Positions 1 to 7,286 of a stretch of 10,937 nucleotides of DNA are shown here, piece by piece (position 1 is the stretch's first letter; each line of letters begins with the position of its first letter). The notes under the pieces were generated by a model. That model was not told the origin of the DNA, made no database searches, and saw only the letters and a program-made list of their open reading frames with translations. The DNA is from Tubulinosema ratisbonensis. Lineage: Eukaryota; Microsporidia; Tubulinosematidae. Where the stretch lies: the NCBI GenBank assembly GCA_004000155.1, contig RCSS01000152.1, positions 1 through 10,937 on the forward strand. Direction: 5' to 3'. The position numbers and the translations under genes were made by a program.

Positions 1-178
1 AAATGTTTCTGATATTTACAGAATAAAAAATTTACTTCATATTTATAAATTAAATTTACTAATACCCTGTTTTTTTTTACATAAATACATATTCATTCTG
101 TTTTTTTAAAATTTTTACTTCAAATCAAAAACATATTTTGGTAATATATTTTGAAATTAAATCTTATATTTTTTTAGG

Positions 179-210
179 TTTTCAAGTAATTAATAAGATT
201 TTCAAGTAAT
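179..210. repeat. 12-bp direct repeat, two copies
   Basis: The 12-mer TTTTCAAGTAAT occurs at 179-190 and again at 199-210, a period of 20 bases. In such AT-rich DNA this may be chance or a small local duplication. No function can be assigned. Confidence 0.4.
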
Positions 211-401
211 AACTGGTTTTTTGTAATACATAAAGATTTTTTTGATTTTTTTTGTATTTTTAAATAATTTATTAGATTTTTTACAATTTCATTATCTAAA
301 ATAATTAAAGTAAATTAAATAAATATTCAAGAAAAAAATATTTAAATTACTTTTTTTTAAATAAAAATTTATTAAATATTTAAAATAAATAAAATTTTTA
401 A

Positions 402-407
402 TTTATT
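402..407 (-). promoter_or_regulatory. Poly(A) signal AATAAA of the deubiquitinase gene
   Basis: On the minus strand AATAAA begins two bases after the TAA stop of the USP7-like gene. Poly(A) signals placed at or within a few bases of the stop are a known feature of compact microsporidian genes. In this AT-rich context a chance match is possible, but the position fits. Confidence 0.5.
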
Positions 408-408
408 T

Positions 409-3321
409 TTATTCTTCTATTAAACCAAGCATTCCCCTAAAAAAATCTTCTTCTTCTGCCACAATCATACTATTCTTCCAAACAATAACATTACTAAGAG
501 AATACTTCATTCTTAATTCACCAATATTAACCAATCCTCTTACGTTTAAGAAAAAAGGATATCCTTTAAATTTATTATCATTTAAGTAAACACATGGCAA
601 AAAGGTTACATCTTTTTCTAAATTGTGTAAAACAACCATTGTTCCTTCTTCTGGGTTAATATTATCATCTAAGTTTAATAATTCTATTTTGTCTGTGTTG
701 AATACTGCCTTAACACAACCAGTAAATTCATTCTTTACACATAAAAGTACATTTATTTTATGGATCAGTCTTCTTACTGTGATTGATTTATTTATGTAAA
801 CATAATGAATGTGTTCTAATTTATTACAATCTAATACATCACTCTTTTCTTCTATAAAACTTACTTTTACTGTGCAATGAGTGTCTTTTTTTATTATTTT
901 TAGTTTGTTAATTCCTTCAATGCTTCTATCCTTAATTTCTACAAAAATATTTTCTTTACTTTTACATGTTAAAAAATTCATGTATGAATCATCTTCGTAT
1001 GTAAATTTCTTTACGTAGCTGCTTAATTCTGCACTCACAATATTTGACTCTTTTTTTACTTCCTTTTTTACTTCTTTTTTTATTAAACTACCATCCCAGT
1101 CGATTTCTATGGATGATGATAAAAATACTCTTTGTATTATTTTTTCTAATTCATTCACTTTTGTTTCTCTTCCTACAAATATCATATTATCTTCTATTTT
1201 GATACATTTATTATTTCTAAATTTATTTCTTAATTCTAAATAATCATTCTTTTCTTCAATGATTATAATAAAATNCCNGNCAAATATTAAATTAATTTTA
1301 TCACTTAAAGTATTTTTTACTTCTATTAATCCATTATGTATTAATTTATAATAATTCATTCTTTTTAAATCATCATGGCTTAACAAAGTGTGATTTAAAA
1401 ATTGTAATTTTCTAGGAAATAAAAATGAACACCCTTCTTTAGACATTTTTAATAAAAAATATAATTTTTTATAGGATGAATTACTTTGCCAGGTATAATC
1501 TTTGGCTGTGCTAAGTGTATTAACTGTTTCAGTGCTATTTGTTTGATAGGTTGAAGTATCACTTGATTGGCTGACTGTTTCTAATTTAATAATTGAATTA
1601 TTTTTTTTTCTTCTATTTATTTTATTATTATTTAATAATTTTCTTTCATTTTCTAATAAAAAAGGGGATTCACTTATTATTTCATAAATTATACATTCAT
1701 TCTCATACCTTAAATCTTTAATAAACTCAGTTGATGTTTCATTTATTTTAAACCTGTAAACGTATTTGTCATTTTTATCTAAATTATAAAACTTTCTTAA
1801 ATTAACACTGGGATAATCATGGCAAAAAAAGTGTGGTGCTAAATATTTTGGAATGTCTTCTCTGGTAAATTTATAAAAATTAGTGTTAAGGTCTGTGAAG
1901 AGGGTGTGTGATTCTGATTCTGGTGAAGATTCTTCTCTGTGTTCTAAATCAATTGATTCTTTTGATTCTTTATTTTCTAAGTTAATTTCCATTTGTCCTT
2001 CGGTCATAAAAATTTCTTCATTTTCTTCTAATTTTTTTTCTTCTTTGACAAAGGAAGGACATTCTTCAATGCTAAAATCATAATCCTTTATTTTATTGTT
2101 AAAAATATTCTCTTCAATGTCAGAAGTGCATTTAATTTCTTCATTTTTTAAGTAAGTTAAATAATAACTTACTAAATCATCATTTTTGTAAACAAACACA
2201 TCTTCTAAATTACATTTGCTGACCATTTCATCATTAAATTTATAAAATGATTCATTGACCTTTCCTACGTAAAAATAATGCCCATTATCAACATCCCCTT
2301 CATGAAATACCACTCCTATGAGTGTATACTTAGTATTTTTAAGTGTTAATTCGTTAGGATAAGAGAAGTAATCTGTTATTTTTTTCTTTTTCTCTTCTCT
2401 TTTAATTTTTATAAGTAAAATTCCTTTATTTTTTAAGTTAAAATCATACTTTTTGATTTCTTTTTCATGCACTTTACATTGTTTTTTTATTTTAAAATAA
2501 TTTTCTAAAGATTTGTAAATTGAATAATTTTCAGGGTCATTTTGACTATTTGTAGTAAATTCATTAATAAAATTACTGCTTGTTATTTTTTCAGGATAAC
2601 AAATTAAAGAAACATTCCCTCCTTTTACAGAATTAAAATGACTGTTAGTTTGTTTAATTTTTACTTCTATTTCAAAAATATTTTTAAAAAAGTAATCTTT
2701 ACAATTGCATTCATAAATGACATTATATTCTAATTTGCTAAAATATTGAGGAATATCTTTGTATATTTTACTAAAAACAAACCTGAGGTAATGTGAAAAA
2801 TCTTTTGGTTCATTTCTATTCCATGGTATTAGTTCATATGGCTCTGGTTTGTGAAGAGTGTTATTTTTCATTCCTTTGAAAAGATAGTTTATAAGAAAAG
2901 TGAAGGTGTTGTTGTTTTCTGGTAAGAANTCAGGTCCTTTGTTTTTGCATAAACTAAGATTATTTTTTAAATTTATTAAATTTGTGTGTAACATTTGCAT
3001 AAAAGTATTAAAATAACAAGTACTTCCTAAATTTTCTAAACCACAAAGTGTCAATTCATATTCGCAGAATTTTACAAACAAATTTTTGTGATAGTTTATG
3101 CACACAGATGATTGGTTTACTGAGAATGTAACATATTTCAAATAAATCTTTTTATCACTCACTAAAATTAATTTATACCTGAGAAATTTTAAGGAAGTAG
3201 TTAACCATCTTATTTCAGCTATTTTGTCTCCATTTGGAAGAACTATGGTTCTAAGTGGATCTGTGATCCTTGGAACAGTTTTTATTTCAAATTTTTCGTT
3301 GCTTATAAACTTAACGTGCAT
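409..3321 (-). CDS. Ubiquitin-specific protease, USP7/Ubp15 type (peptidase C19)
   Basis: This 970-residue cysteine protease should remove ubiquitin from proteins. The Cys box lies at residues 94-106 (GLENLGSTCYFNT), with catalytic Cys102 and oxyanion-hole Asn97. The His box lies at 333-350 (HEGDVDNGHYF), with catalytic His348. The motif KFNDEMVSKC (361-370) supplies the third triad residue, Asn363. Its match to the KFDDDVVSRC segment of USP7 places it in the USP7/Ubp15 branch. The C-terminus (about 905-970, including GYPFFLNVRG) aligns with the last ubiquitin-like domain of USP7, so the tail of HUBL repeats seems kept, though diverged. The first 93 residues are too short for a full MATH domain. 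Residues 394-475 are acidic, and 580-615 Ser/Thr-rich. N bases leave codons 131 (Asp or Glu) and 681-683 unresolved, but none of these can be a stop. The start is the first ATG after an in-frame TAA (3346-3348). The tRNA-Pro gene lies 75 bases upstream. Confidence 0.92.
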   Translation of the reverse strand: MHVKFISNEKFEIKTVPRITDPLRTIVLPNGDKIAEIRWLTTSLKFLRYKLILVSDKKIYLKYVTFSVNQSSVCINYHKNLFVKFCEYELTLCGLENLGSTCYFNTFMQMLHTNLINLKNNLSLCKNKGPXFLPENNNTFTFLINYLFKGMKNNTLHKPEPYELIPWNRNEPKDFSHYLRFVFSKIYKDIPQYFSKLEYNVIYECNCKDYFFKNIFEIEVKIKQTNSHFNSVKGGNVSLICYPEKITSSNFINEFTTNSQNDPENYSIYKSLENYFKIKKQCKVHEKEIKKYDFNLKNKGILLIKIKREEKKKKITDYFSYPNELTLKNTKYTLIGVVFHEGDVDNGHYFYVGKVNESFYKFNDEMVSKCNLEDVFVYKNDDLVSYYLTYLKNEEIKCTSDIEENIFNNKIKDYDFSIEECPSFVKEEKKLEENEEIFMTEGQMEINLENKESKESIDLEHREESSPESESHTLFTDLNTNFYKFTREDIPKYLAPHFFCHDYPSVNLRKFYNLDKNDKYVYRFKINETSTEFIKDLRYENECIIYEIISESPFLLENERKLLNNNKINRRKKNNSIIKLETVSQSSDTSTYQTNSTETVNTLSTAKDYTWQSNSSYKKLYFLLKMSKEGCSFLFPRKLQFLNHTLLSHDDLKRMNYYKLIHNGLIEVKNTLSDKINLIFXXXFIIIIEEKNDYLELRNKFRNNKCIKIEDNMIFVGRETKVNELEKIIQRVFLSSSIEIDWDGSLIKKEVKKEVKKESNIVSAELSSYVKKFTYEDDSYMNFLTCKSKENIFVEIKDRSIEGINKLKIIKKDTHCTVKVSFIEEKSDVLDCNKLEHIHYVYINKSITVRRLIHKINVLLCVKNEFTGCVKAVFNTDKIELLNLDDNINPEEGTMVVLHNLEKDVTFLPCVYLNDNKFKGYPFFLNVRGLVNIGELRMKYSLSNVIVWKNSMIVAEEEDFFRGMLGLIEE

Positions 3322-3390
3322 AAAATAAATAAATGATTTTGTTTTTTATTTAAAATAACCAATTAAATTAAAAATGTAAAACAGAATAAC

Positions 3391-3395
3391 AAAAA
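3391..3395 (-). terminator. Pol III terminator of tRNA-Pro
   Basis: The minus strand has TTTTT starting one base after the mature 3' end of the tRNA, the normal RNA polymerase III stop signal. Confidence 0.8.
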
Positions 3396-3396
3396 G

Positions 3397-3468
3397 GGTC
3401 GCTCAGGGATTCGAACCCTGGACCTTCCGGACCCAAACCGGAAATCATAGCCACTAGACTAAGCGACC
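3397..3468 (-). tRNA. tRNA-Pro, anticodon UGG
   Basis: This 72-base gene folds into a full cloverleaf. The acceptor stem is GGTCGCT/AGCGACC, the anticodon stem TCCGG/CCGGA, and the T stem CAGGG/CCCTG. The anticodon loop is TTTGGGT, giving anticodon TGG followed by G37, as is usual in eukaryotic tRNA-Pro. The D stem has three pairs plus a T-T mismatch. Internal Pol III promoters are present: box A TAGTCTAGTGG (3451-3461) and box B GGTTCGAATCC (3407-3417). There is no intron and no encoded CCA, as expected in a eukaryotic nucleus. It sits 81 bases past the GID4 stop and 75 bases before the deubiquitinase start, all on one strand. Confidence 0.97.
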
Positions 3469-3530
3469 TTAAAAAAATTTAACTATTCATATATATTGAG
3501 ATATTTGTTTAAAATATTGTATCACCTAAA

Positions 3531-3536
3531 TTTATT
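3531..3536 (-). promoter_or_regulatory. Poly(A) signal AATAAA of GID4
   Basis: AATAAA on the minus strand begins 13 bases after the GID4 TAA stop and lies about 60 bases before the tRNA-Pro gene. The GID4 transcript therefore probably ends before or close to the tRNA. Confidence 0.5.
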
Positions 3537-3549
3537 AAGATCTAAATAA

Positions 3550-4053
3550 TTAGCTAAAATCCCCTTTCTCAGAAAAAAAAGAAAAATTTCTACTCAATGT
3601 AATTTTTTGCGGAGGCTGATTTCTCATTGTTTCATAATAATAAAACCCTTTAAAAGAATCCTCTGTTTTATTGTAAACACAATAATAATACCCATCAATA
3701 GAAGCACCAGGAATATTTTTTATACTTGGATCAGGTAATAAAAACAACTCTCTTATTTTCATAAATAAAAAATTACTTCTATCAATATTATAAATTCCGT
3801 CTATGTTTCTATAAGCATCGAATGTTTTCCAATGCTCTNATTCATCTTTTTTATCGAATTCTTTGATTATTTCGCATTCATAATACGTATTAATTACATC
3901 ATGATAAGAGGTTAAATTGAAGATTTTAAATGTACCACACATAAATAGCTGCTTTACGTCTATAAATTCTATTTTCATGTCAATTTTGAATGGTCCGGTG
4001 GTGGTATTTTGTTCTCCAGTATAAGTAGAACCTTTTGTTAAGAATAGATACAT
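3550..4053 (-). CDS. GID4: GID/CTLH E3 ligase substrate receptor Gid4 (Vid24 family)
   Basis: Gid4 is the receptor of the GID/CTLH ubiquitin ligase and binds proteins with an N-terminal proline (Pro/N-degron). This 167-residue protein is little more than the beta-barrel domain; human GID4 has about 300 residues. Collinear matches to human GID4 are GSTYTGEQ (8-15), MCGTFKI (38-44), the HW pair (74-75), RELFLLPDPSIKNIPGAS (101-118) and GYYYCVY (121-127). The three human residues that hold the degron, Gln132, Glu237 and Tyr258, fall on Gln15, Glu102 and Tyr123, and the Glu-to-Tyr spacing of 21 is identical. Substrate binding therefore looks intact. The start is the first ATG; the frame is open to a TAG at 4084-4086 but has no earlier ATG. 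CCC abuts the start codon. Codon 72 reads TNA (3838-3840), so sequencing must exclude a stop there. The rest of the ligase is not in this window. Confidence 0.93.
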   Translation of the reverse strand: MYLFLTKGSTYTGEQNTTTGPFKIDMKIEFIDVKQLFMCGTFKIFNLTSYHDVINTYYECEIIKEFDKKDEXEHWKTFDAYRNIDGIYNIDRSNFLFMKIRELFLLPDPSIKNIPGASIDGYYYCVYNKTEDSFKGFYYYETMRNQPPQKITLSRNFSFFSEKGDFS

Positions 4054-4056
4054 GGG
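4054..4056 (-). promoter_or_regulatory. CCC element directly before the GID4 start
   Basis: The minus strand reads CTGCCCATG at the GID4 start. CCC-like or GGG-like elements within about ten bases of the start codon are a described transcription signal in several microsporidia. In such AT-rich flanking DNA a C run at this position stands out. Confidence 0.45.
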
Positions 4057-4419
4057 CAGAATAATCTTATTAAATTCTCCTTTCTATTTAACTTTTAAGT
4101 ACAATGATACNCCTTGATTTAAAGGGAAAATAAAAAAGACTTTTATCAAAAATAAATCTTTGAATTGATTTTAGTGATTAAATTTTTTAAGGGGGAAATC
4201 ATTTTTTTGACATTTACTTTTTTTCAATTATTTTTTAAAAATTTTCATAGTTTTTTTCTGTGATAAAAAAATCAGAAAAAAATATTTCTGTTTTTACTAA
4301 AACAAAAAACAATGAAACATTTAAAGTCAAAGAAATTTTTTAATTGACCAACAAAATTTAAAACAAAATAAAATAATTGGTGTCTTAAAAAGAAAAAAGT
4401 TAATTTTTCATTTTTTTAA
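4057..4419. other. Divergent intergenic region between GID4 and the TBC gene
   Basis: These 363 bases separate two divergent start codons and must hold both promoters. No coding frame is visible. Notable points are one unresolved base (4111), a G run inside AAGGGGGAAA near 4190, and a TTTTTTTCTG/CAGAAAAAAA inverted repeat (4251-4282). The TBC start lacks a nearby CCC or GGG element of the kind seen before GID4. Confidence 0.6.
4251..4282. repeat. 10-bp inverted repeat in the divergent promoter
   Basis: TTTTTTTCTG (4251-4260) and CAGAAAAAAA (4273-4282) are perfect inverted copies around a 12-base spacer. Inside the spacer, TGAT (4261-4264) and ATCA (4271-4274) give an alternative inner pairing. 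A further TTTCTG follows at 4285-4290. It could be a protein-binding dyad or simply A/T-run symmetry. Confidence 0.35.
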
Positions 4420-5442
4420 ATGGGTTATTCAGACGATCTTAAAAAATCATTTTACATTATAAATCATAAACTAACCAATTCATACACAAAACTGCATAGA
4501 TTAATCTCAAGACAAGTAGATCCTAACGATCCTACACCACTAAACAAATTTGAATTACAAAATTATGCTTATTATGGCTTTGATGACAAATTTCTCCGCC
4601 CTAAAATTTGGAAAATTTTTTTGTTTTATTATTCTGACAATAAATTTAAAAATGAACTTTTTTACAAGGAAAGAAGAAAATCTTACAAAGAGTTTAAGCT
4701 ACAATCAATAAGAAACAAAGAAATAAATGTGTATATTGATGATATTATTCATGAAGATGTAAACAGAACATTTTTATTTCCTAATGCAGACAGAACCTTT
4801 TGTTCATTTTTAGATAGTAAATTTGTAAATGATGACAAATGTTTGACTCATAGAGAAATAATAAAAGAAATTTTGCTAGTTTTCAAAACAACTAACCCTG
4901 GTGTGGATTACGTACAAGGAATGAACGTACTTGTTACACTTATTTATTACGTATTTGCCAATTCTGATGAGTACGCACACGTAGAATCAGACACATTTTT
5001 TTGTTTTTTAAATTTAATTTCTGAGATTGGTGATTATTTTTTAGAAATAATGGATGACAAATACGTAGGAATATCACAGAAACTTACCAGAGTAATTGAC
5101 ATAGTAAAAGAATTTGACCCTACTTTGTACAATAACATGAAAAGTAAAAAGTTAACAGAAAATTTATTTCATTTCAGATGGATTTTACTTTCATTCGCAC
5201 AAGAATATCCAATAGATGAAGTGGTTTGGCTTTGGGATAGATTTTTAGCAGATTCAACCAGGTTTGAATTAGTTCTTTATTGCGCAGCTGCCAAGATAAT
5301 CCTTTTAAAAAATAAAATTTTAAAAAATGAATTCTCCACATGCATGGAAATTTTACAAAACAACAACGAAGTTGACGTAAAATCAATGTTTTACAAGGCA
5401 GACGAAATGAGAAGAAAAATGTACGGCGGGAACAGTGATTAA
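4420..5442 (+). CDS. TBC-domain Rab GTPase-activating protein, TBC1D13-like
   Basis: TBC proteins speed GTP hydrolysis by Rab GTPases, switching off steps of membrane traffic. The domain spans about residues 58-310 of 340. It starts at LRPKIWKIFLFY (59-70). The arginine finger is in IIHEDVNRTF (Asp113, Arg116) and the glutamine finger in YVQGMN (Gln166), so the catalytic pair is complete. HVESDTFFCFLNLISEIGD (187-205), HFRWILLSFAQE (251-262) and VVWLWDRFLAD (268-278) follow the order and wording of human TBC1D13, a Rab35 GAP. The long insertion between the two fingers of the human protein is mostly missing, which accounts for much of the shorter length. The start is secure: an in-frame TAA (4417-4419) directly precedes the ATG. 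The gene diverges from GID4 and converges on Ykt6. The Rab it acts on cannot be read from sequence. Confidence 0.93.
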   Translation: MGYSDDLKKSFYIINHKLTNSYTKLHRLISRQVDPNDPTPLNKFELQNYAYYGFDDKFLRPKIWKIFLFYYSDNKFKNELFYKERRKSYKEFKLQSIRNKEINVYIDDIIHEDVNRTFLFPNADRTFCSFLDSKFVNDDKCLTHREIIKEILLVFKTTNPGVDYVQGMNVLVTLIYYVFANSDEYAHVESDTFFCFLNLISEIGDYFLEIMDDKYVGISQKLTRVIDIVKEFDPTLYNNMKSKKLTENLFHFRWILLSFAQEYPIDEVVWLWDRFLADSTRFELVLYCAAAKIILLKNKILKNEFSTCMEILQNNNEVDVKSMFYKADEMRRKMYGGNSD

Positions 5443-5448
5443 AATAAA
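5443..5448 (+). promoter_or_regulatory. Poly(A) signal AATAAA of the TBC gene
   Basis: AATAAA follows the TAA stop with no gap, and a second copy lies at 5452-5457. Cleavage downstream of either would fall inside the Ykt6 coding region on the opposite strand, so the two mRNAs should overlap at their 3' ends. Confidence 0.55.
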
Positions 5449-5458
5449 AAAAATAAAT

Positions 5459-5464
5459 TTTATT
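5459..5464 (-). promoter_or_regulatory. Poly(A) signal AATAAA overlapping the Ykt6 stop
   Basis: On the minus strand the stop and signal are fused as TAATAAA, the signal starting within the stop codon (5463-5465). This is an extreme form of 3' compaction, known from microsporidian genes. Cleavage downstream would fall in the 3' end of the TBC gene. Confidence 0.55.
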
Positions 5465-5957
5465 AAAATTTGCAACATCTATTTTGTTTCTTAGCAGCCT
5501 TAAACAAAGCTTTAGACTGAATACTAAGCTCTTCACTCTGTTCAACCAATTTATCCAATTTCTCTCCTCGCTGTAAAACACTTTCTAATGTCATTTTTAA
5601 AATAGTTTTAGTTTCTTCTAATTCTTTGTTAACTTCATCCAATTCCAAATTTTTGTCATCAAAATTTTTTAGCTCTAAGTTTATTTTGTTGATAATCTCT
5701 GATAAAGAAGTATCTTCATTCTTTATGGTAAGAATTACTGTAAGATCGTTGCTTTTTTTTGTGTAAAAGTAATAATTTGTGCTGTCAAAAGTGTGTGTGT
5801 ATTCAGTCAGTTTAGGTGTACAATCTTTGTTTAGCTCTAAAGAGATTAGTCTGATGAATTCTTTTATTGATTTTCTAGTAAAAATGGAGAATGAAGAAAG
5901 AAAGTATTCTTCTTTTATTAGTTTATTTTCTTTTATGACTAAATTTGCAATTATCAT
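5463..5957 (-). CDS. YKT6: R-SNARE Ykt6 (longin domain, prenylated tail)
   Basis: Ykt6 is an R-SNARE used in several Golgi, endosome and vacuole fusion steps. It has no membrane helix and is held on membranes by lipids at its C-terminus. The 164-residue protein (about 200 in yeast and human) has a longin domain in about residues 1-100, with FSIFTRKSIKEF (23-34) matching the family. The SNARE motif is at about 105-158, including LEETKTILKMTLESVLQRGE (112-131). Zero-layer Arg130 lies in VLQRGEKLD, nearly identical to human Ykt6. The tail ends CCKF, whereas typical Ykt6 ends CC followed by three residues. Here Cys161 takes the CaaX cysteine position and residue 160 is Arg, so the usual upstream cysteine is missing. 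The start is the first ATG, two codons after an in-frame TAA (5961-5963). The gene converges on the TBC gene with 20 bases between stops. Confidence 0.95.
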   Translation of the reverse strand: MIIANLVIKENKLIKEEYFLSSFSIFTRKSIKEFIRLISLELNKDCTPKLTEYTHTFDSTNYYFYTKKSNDLTVILTIKNEDTSLSEIINKINLELKNFDDKNLELDEVNKELEETKTILKMTLESVLQRGEKLDKLVEQSEELSIQSKALFKAAKKQNRCCKF

Positions 5958-6168
5958 GGATTATAAATAAAAAAAATAAAATATTACTTTTTATATTTAA
6001 TTTATTTATATCTATATAAATTTATAGAAAAATATAATACATAAATAAATATTTAAGTAAAACTTAATATTTTTTTAAATATAAAAATGTAAAAAAATTA
6101 AAAATACTTCATTTATTTAAAAAAATTTAGTAACTAATTGCAAAAAATAATAATTATTTTATTTATTT

Positions 6169-6187
6169 AAAAGTGAATCACACTTTT
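6169..6187 (-). other. Possible 3' UTR hairpin followed by AATAAA
   Basis: AAAAGTG (6169-6175) and CACTTTT (6181-6187) form a perfect 7-bp inverted repeat with a 5-base loop. On the minus strand it lies 56 bases past the stop of the first membrane-protein gene and is followed almost at once by two overlapping AATAAA signals (6162-6167 and 6158-6163). It may be an mRNA 3'-end structure. Short A/T-rich dyads also arise by chance. Confidence 0.35.
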
Positions 6188-6243
6188 CATTCGGAAAATA
6201 AAATTGTAAACTAAAAATATATTTCTGAAAATTATCAGTGCCT

Positions 6244-7020
6244 TCAAGAAAATACCCAATTTTTTTCAAAATTAATTCGGTATAAAACAAAAAGTACAAA
6301 AACAAGTTTAAAAAAATTACACAAATTTTGGTAAAAACTGGTTGTTTTTTTATAAACTAAATTTTTATAATATTCTTTGGTTTTGAATAATACATACAAA
6401 CTAATTACCATTACCAAGTAGAATGCATCTGATTGAAAGAAATTAGTAAAAATACAGCATGTTAGCTCAATTATTATCATAGTCCAAAGCCATAATTTTA
6501 TTAAAGATCTTTTCAATTTTATATATTTTAGTATTTTTGGTAGGTTAATGAAAATAATTAGCCATGCTAAAGCATATAAAATTATCATATAAATAAATAC
6601 TCTAAAGTTGTTGTCAGTTAATTTGAATATACTACTAGTTTTCTCTGAAAAAATAAGGTTTAGTGTTTTTTTATAAAATAACAAATTATCAATCATAAAA
6701 ATGAGTGCGGCTAACATATTTATAAGATTTATAAAGAAATAAATTGGATATTTGTACATTCTTGATAAATTTTGCGTATAAATTTTGGATATTTTTATTG
6801 TTAATCCTATTAGAATGAATATTAGTGTAAACCAATAATTATTTGTTCTTATTGCCTTACTGACAAAAAAATAGAAAGCTACATGTTCAAAATAACTTAA
6901 AATTGTCCTTAAAATTCCTAAGAACAATGTTATATAAAAGTAAGGATGATTGAATCTATCAGATTTCATCGATTGCTTTGTTGTTAAGTTCTGCGAATCA
7001 AAATTAGTATTCATTTTCAT
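6244..7020 (-). CDS. Polytopic membrane protein, family not recognised
   Basis: I do not recognise this 258-residue protein. It is very hydrophobic, with about seven candidate membrane segments near residues 27-52, 62-80, 91-115, 140-160, 174-192, 197-212 and 236-249. The polar N-terminal tail is about 24 residues, and the C-terminal tail after the last segment is short (NFEKNWVFS). It contains no transporter, channel or enzyme signature that I can name. It shares an ordered set of anchors with the protein at 9890-10729: HP before an early membrane segment (25-26), SSIF (129-132), NNF (137-139), a YR pair in the last segment (247-248) and a final FS. This suggests distant paralogy. The start is the first ATG, directly after an in-frame TAA (7021-7023). 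A second Met at residue 3 could also serve. The stop is TGA. There is no CCC element before the start. Confidence 0.75.
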   Translation of the reverse strand: MKMNTNFDSQNLTTKQSMKSDRFNHPYFYITLFLGILRTILSYFEHVAFYFFVSKAIRTNNYWFTLIFILIGLTIKISKIYTQNLSRMYKYPIYFFINLINMLAALIFMIDNLLFYKKTLNLIFSEKTSSIFKLTDNNFRVFIYMIILYALAWLIIFINLPKILKYIKLKRSLIKLWLWTMIIIELTCCIFTNFFQSDAFYLVMVISLYVLFKTKEYYKNLVYKKTTSFYQNLCNFFKLVFVLFVLYRINFEKNWVFS

Positions 7021-7270
7021 TTAAAATAATTACAAATTAATTTTTAAATATTTAAATTTCTTTCTTTTTATTAAAATATTTTCTACATCTTAAATTTATA
7101 TTATACTTTAAAATAGAGTTAATATTAATATTTAACAATAGTTTAAGTCAAACATTAGAGGGATTTTGAATATTTTTCTTTAATTATTAATTTTTTAAAA
7201 TTTAGATTTTTAAAAAAAAATAATTTATCTCAAAAAGAACAATTAAATCAAAAAATAATCAAGAGTTCTT

Positions 7271-7286
7271 TTAATTAATTAATTAA
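7271..7286. repeat. (TTAA)4 microsatellite
   Basis: There are four tandem TTAA units, in a longer A/T run. This is a common product of slippage in AT-rich DNA, with no sign of function. Confidence 0.6.

Larger units (their letters stand above)
1..408. other. AT-rich flank without a gene
   Basis: I see no convincing coding frame, tRNA or other RNA gene here. The stretch is mostly A/T runs and lies beyond the 3' end of the deubiquitinase gene, so its right-hand end should hold that gene's 3' UTR. It contains one short direct repeat (179-210) and the probable poly(A) signal at 402-407, both listed separately. Confidence 0.7.

Noticed and set aside
1883..2083. 66-codon plus-strand open frame inside the deubiquitinase gene
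   Set aside because: It lies opposite the acidic, Ser-rich region of the USP7-like protein, and its Ser-rich translation is the mirror of that composition. It has no independent support.
5174..5581. 135-codon minus-strand open frame spanning the ends of the TBC and Ykt6 genes
   Set aside because: It overlaps two clearly homologous genes in the wrong frame or strand and resembles no protein family.
5779..5970. 63-codon plus-strand open frame opposite Ykt6
   Set aside because: It is an antisense shadow of the longin domain, with no family match.
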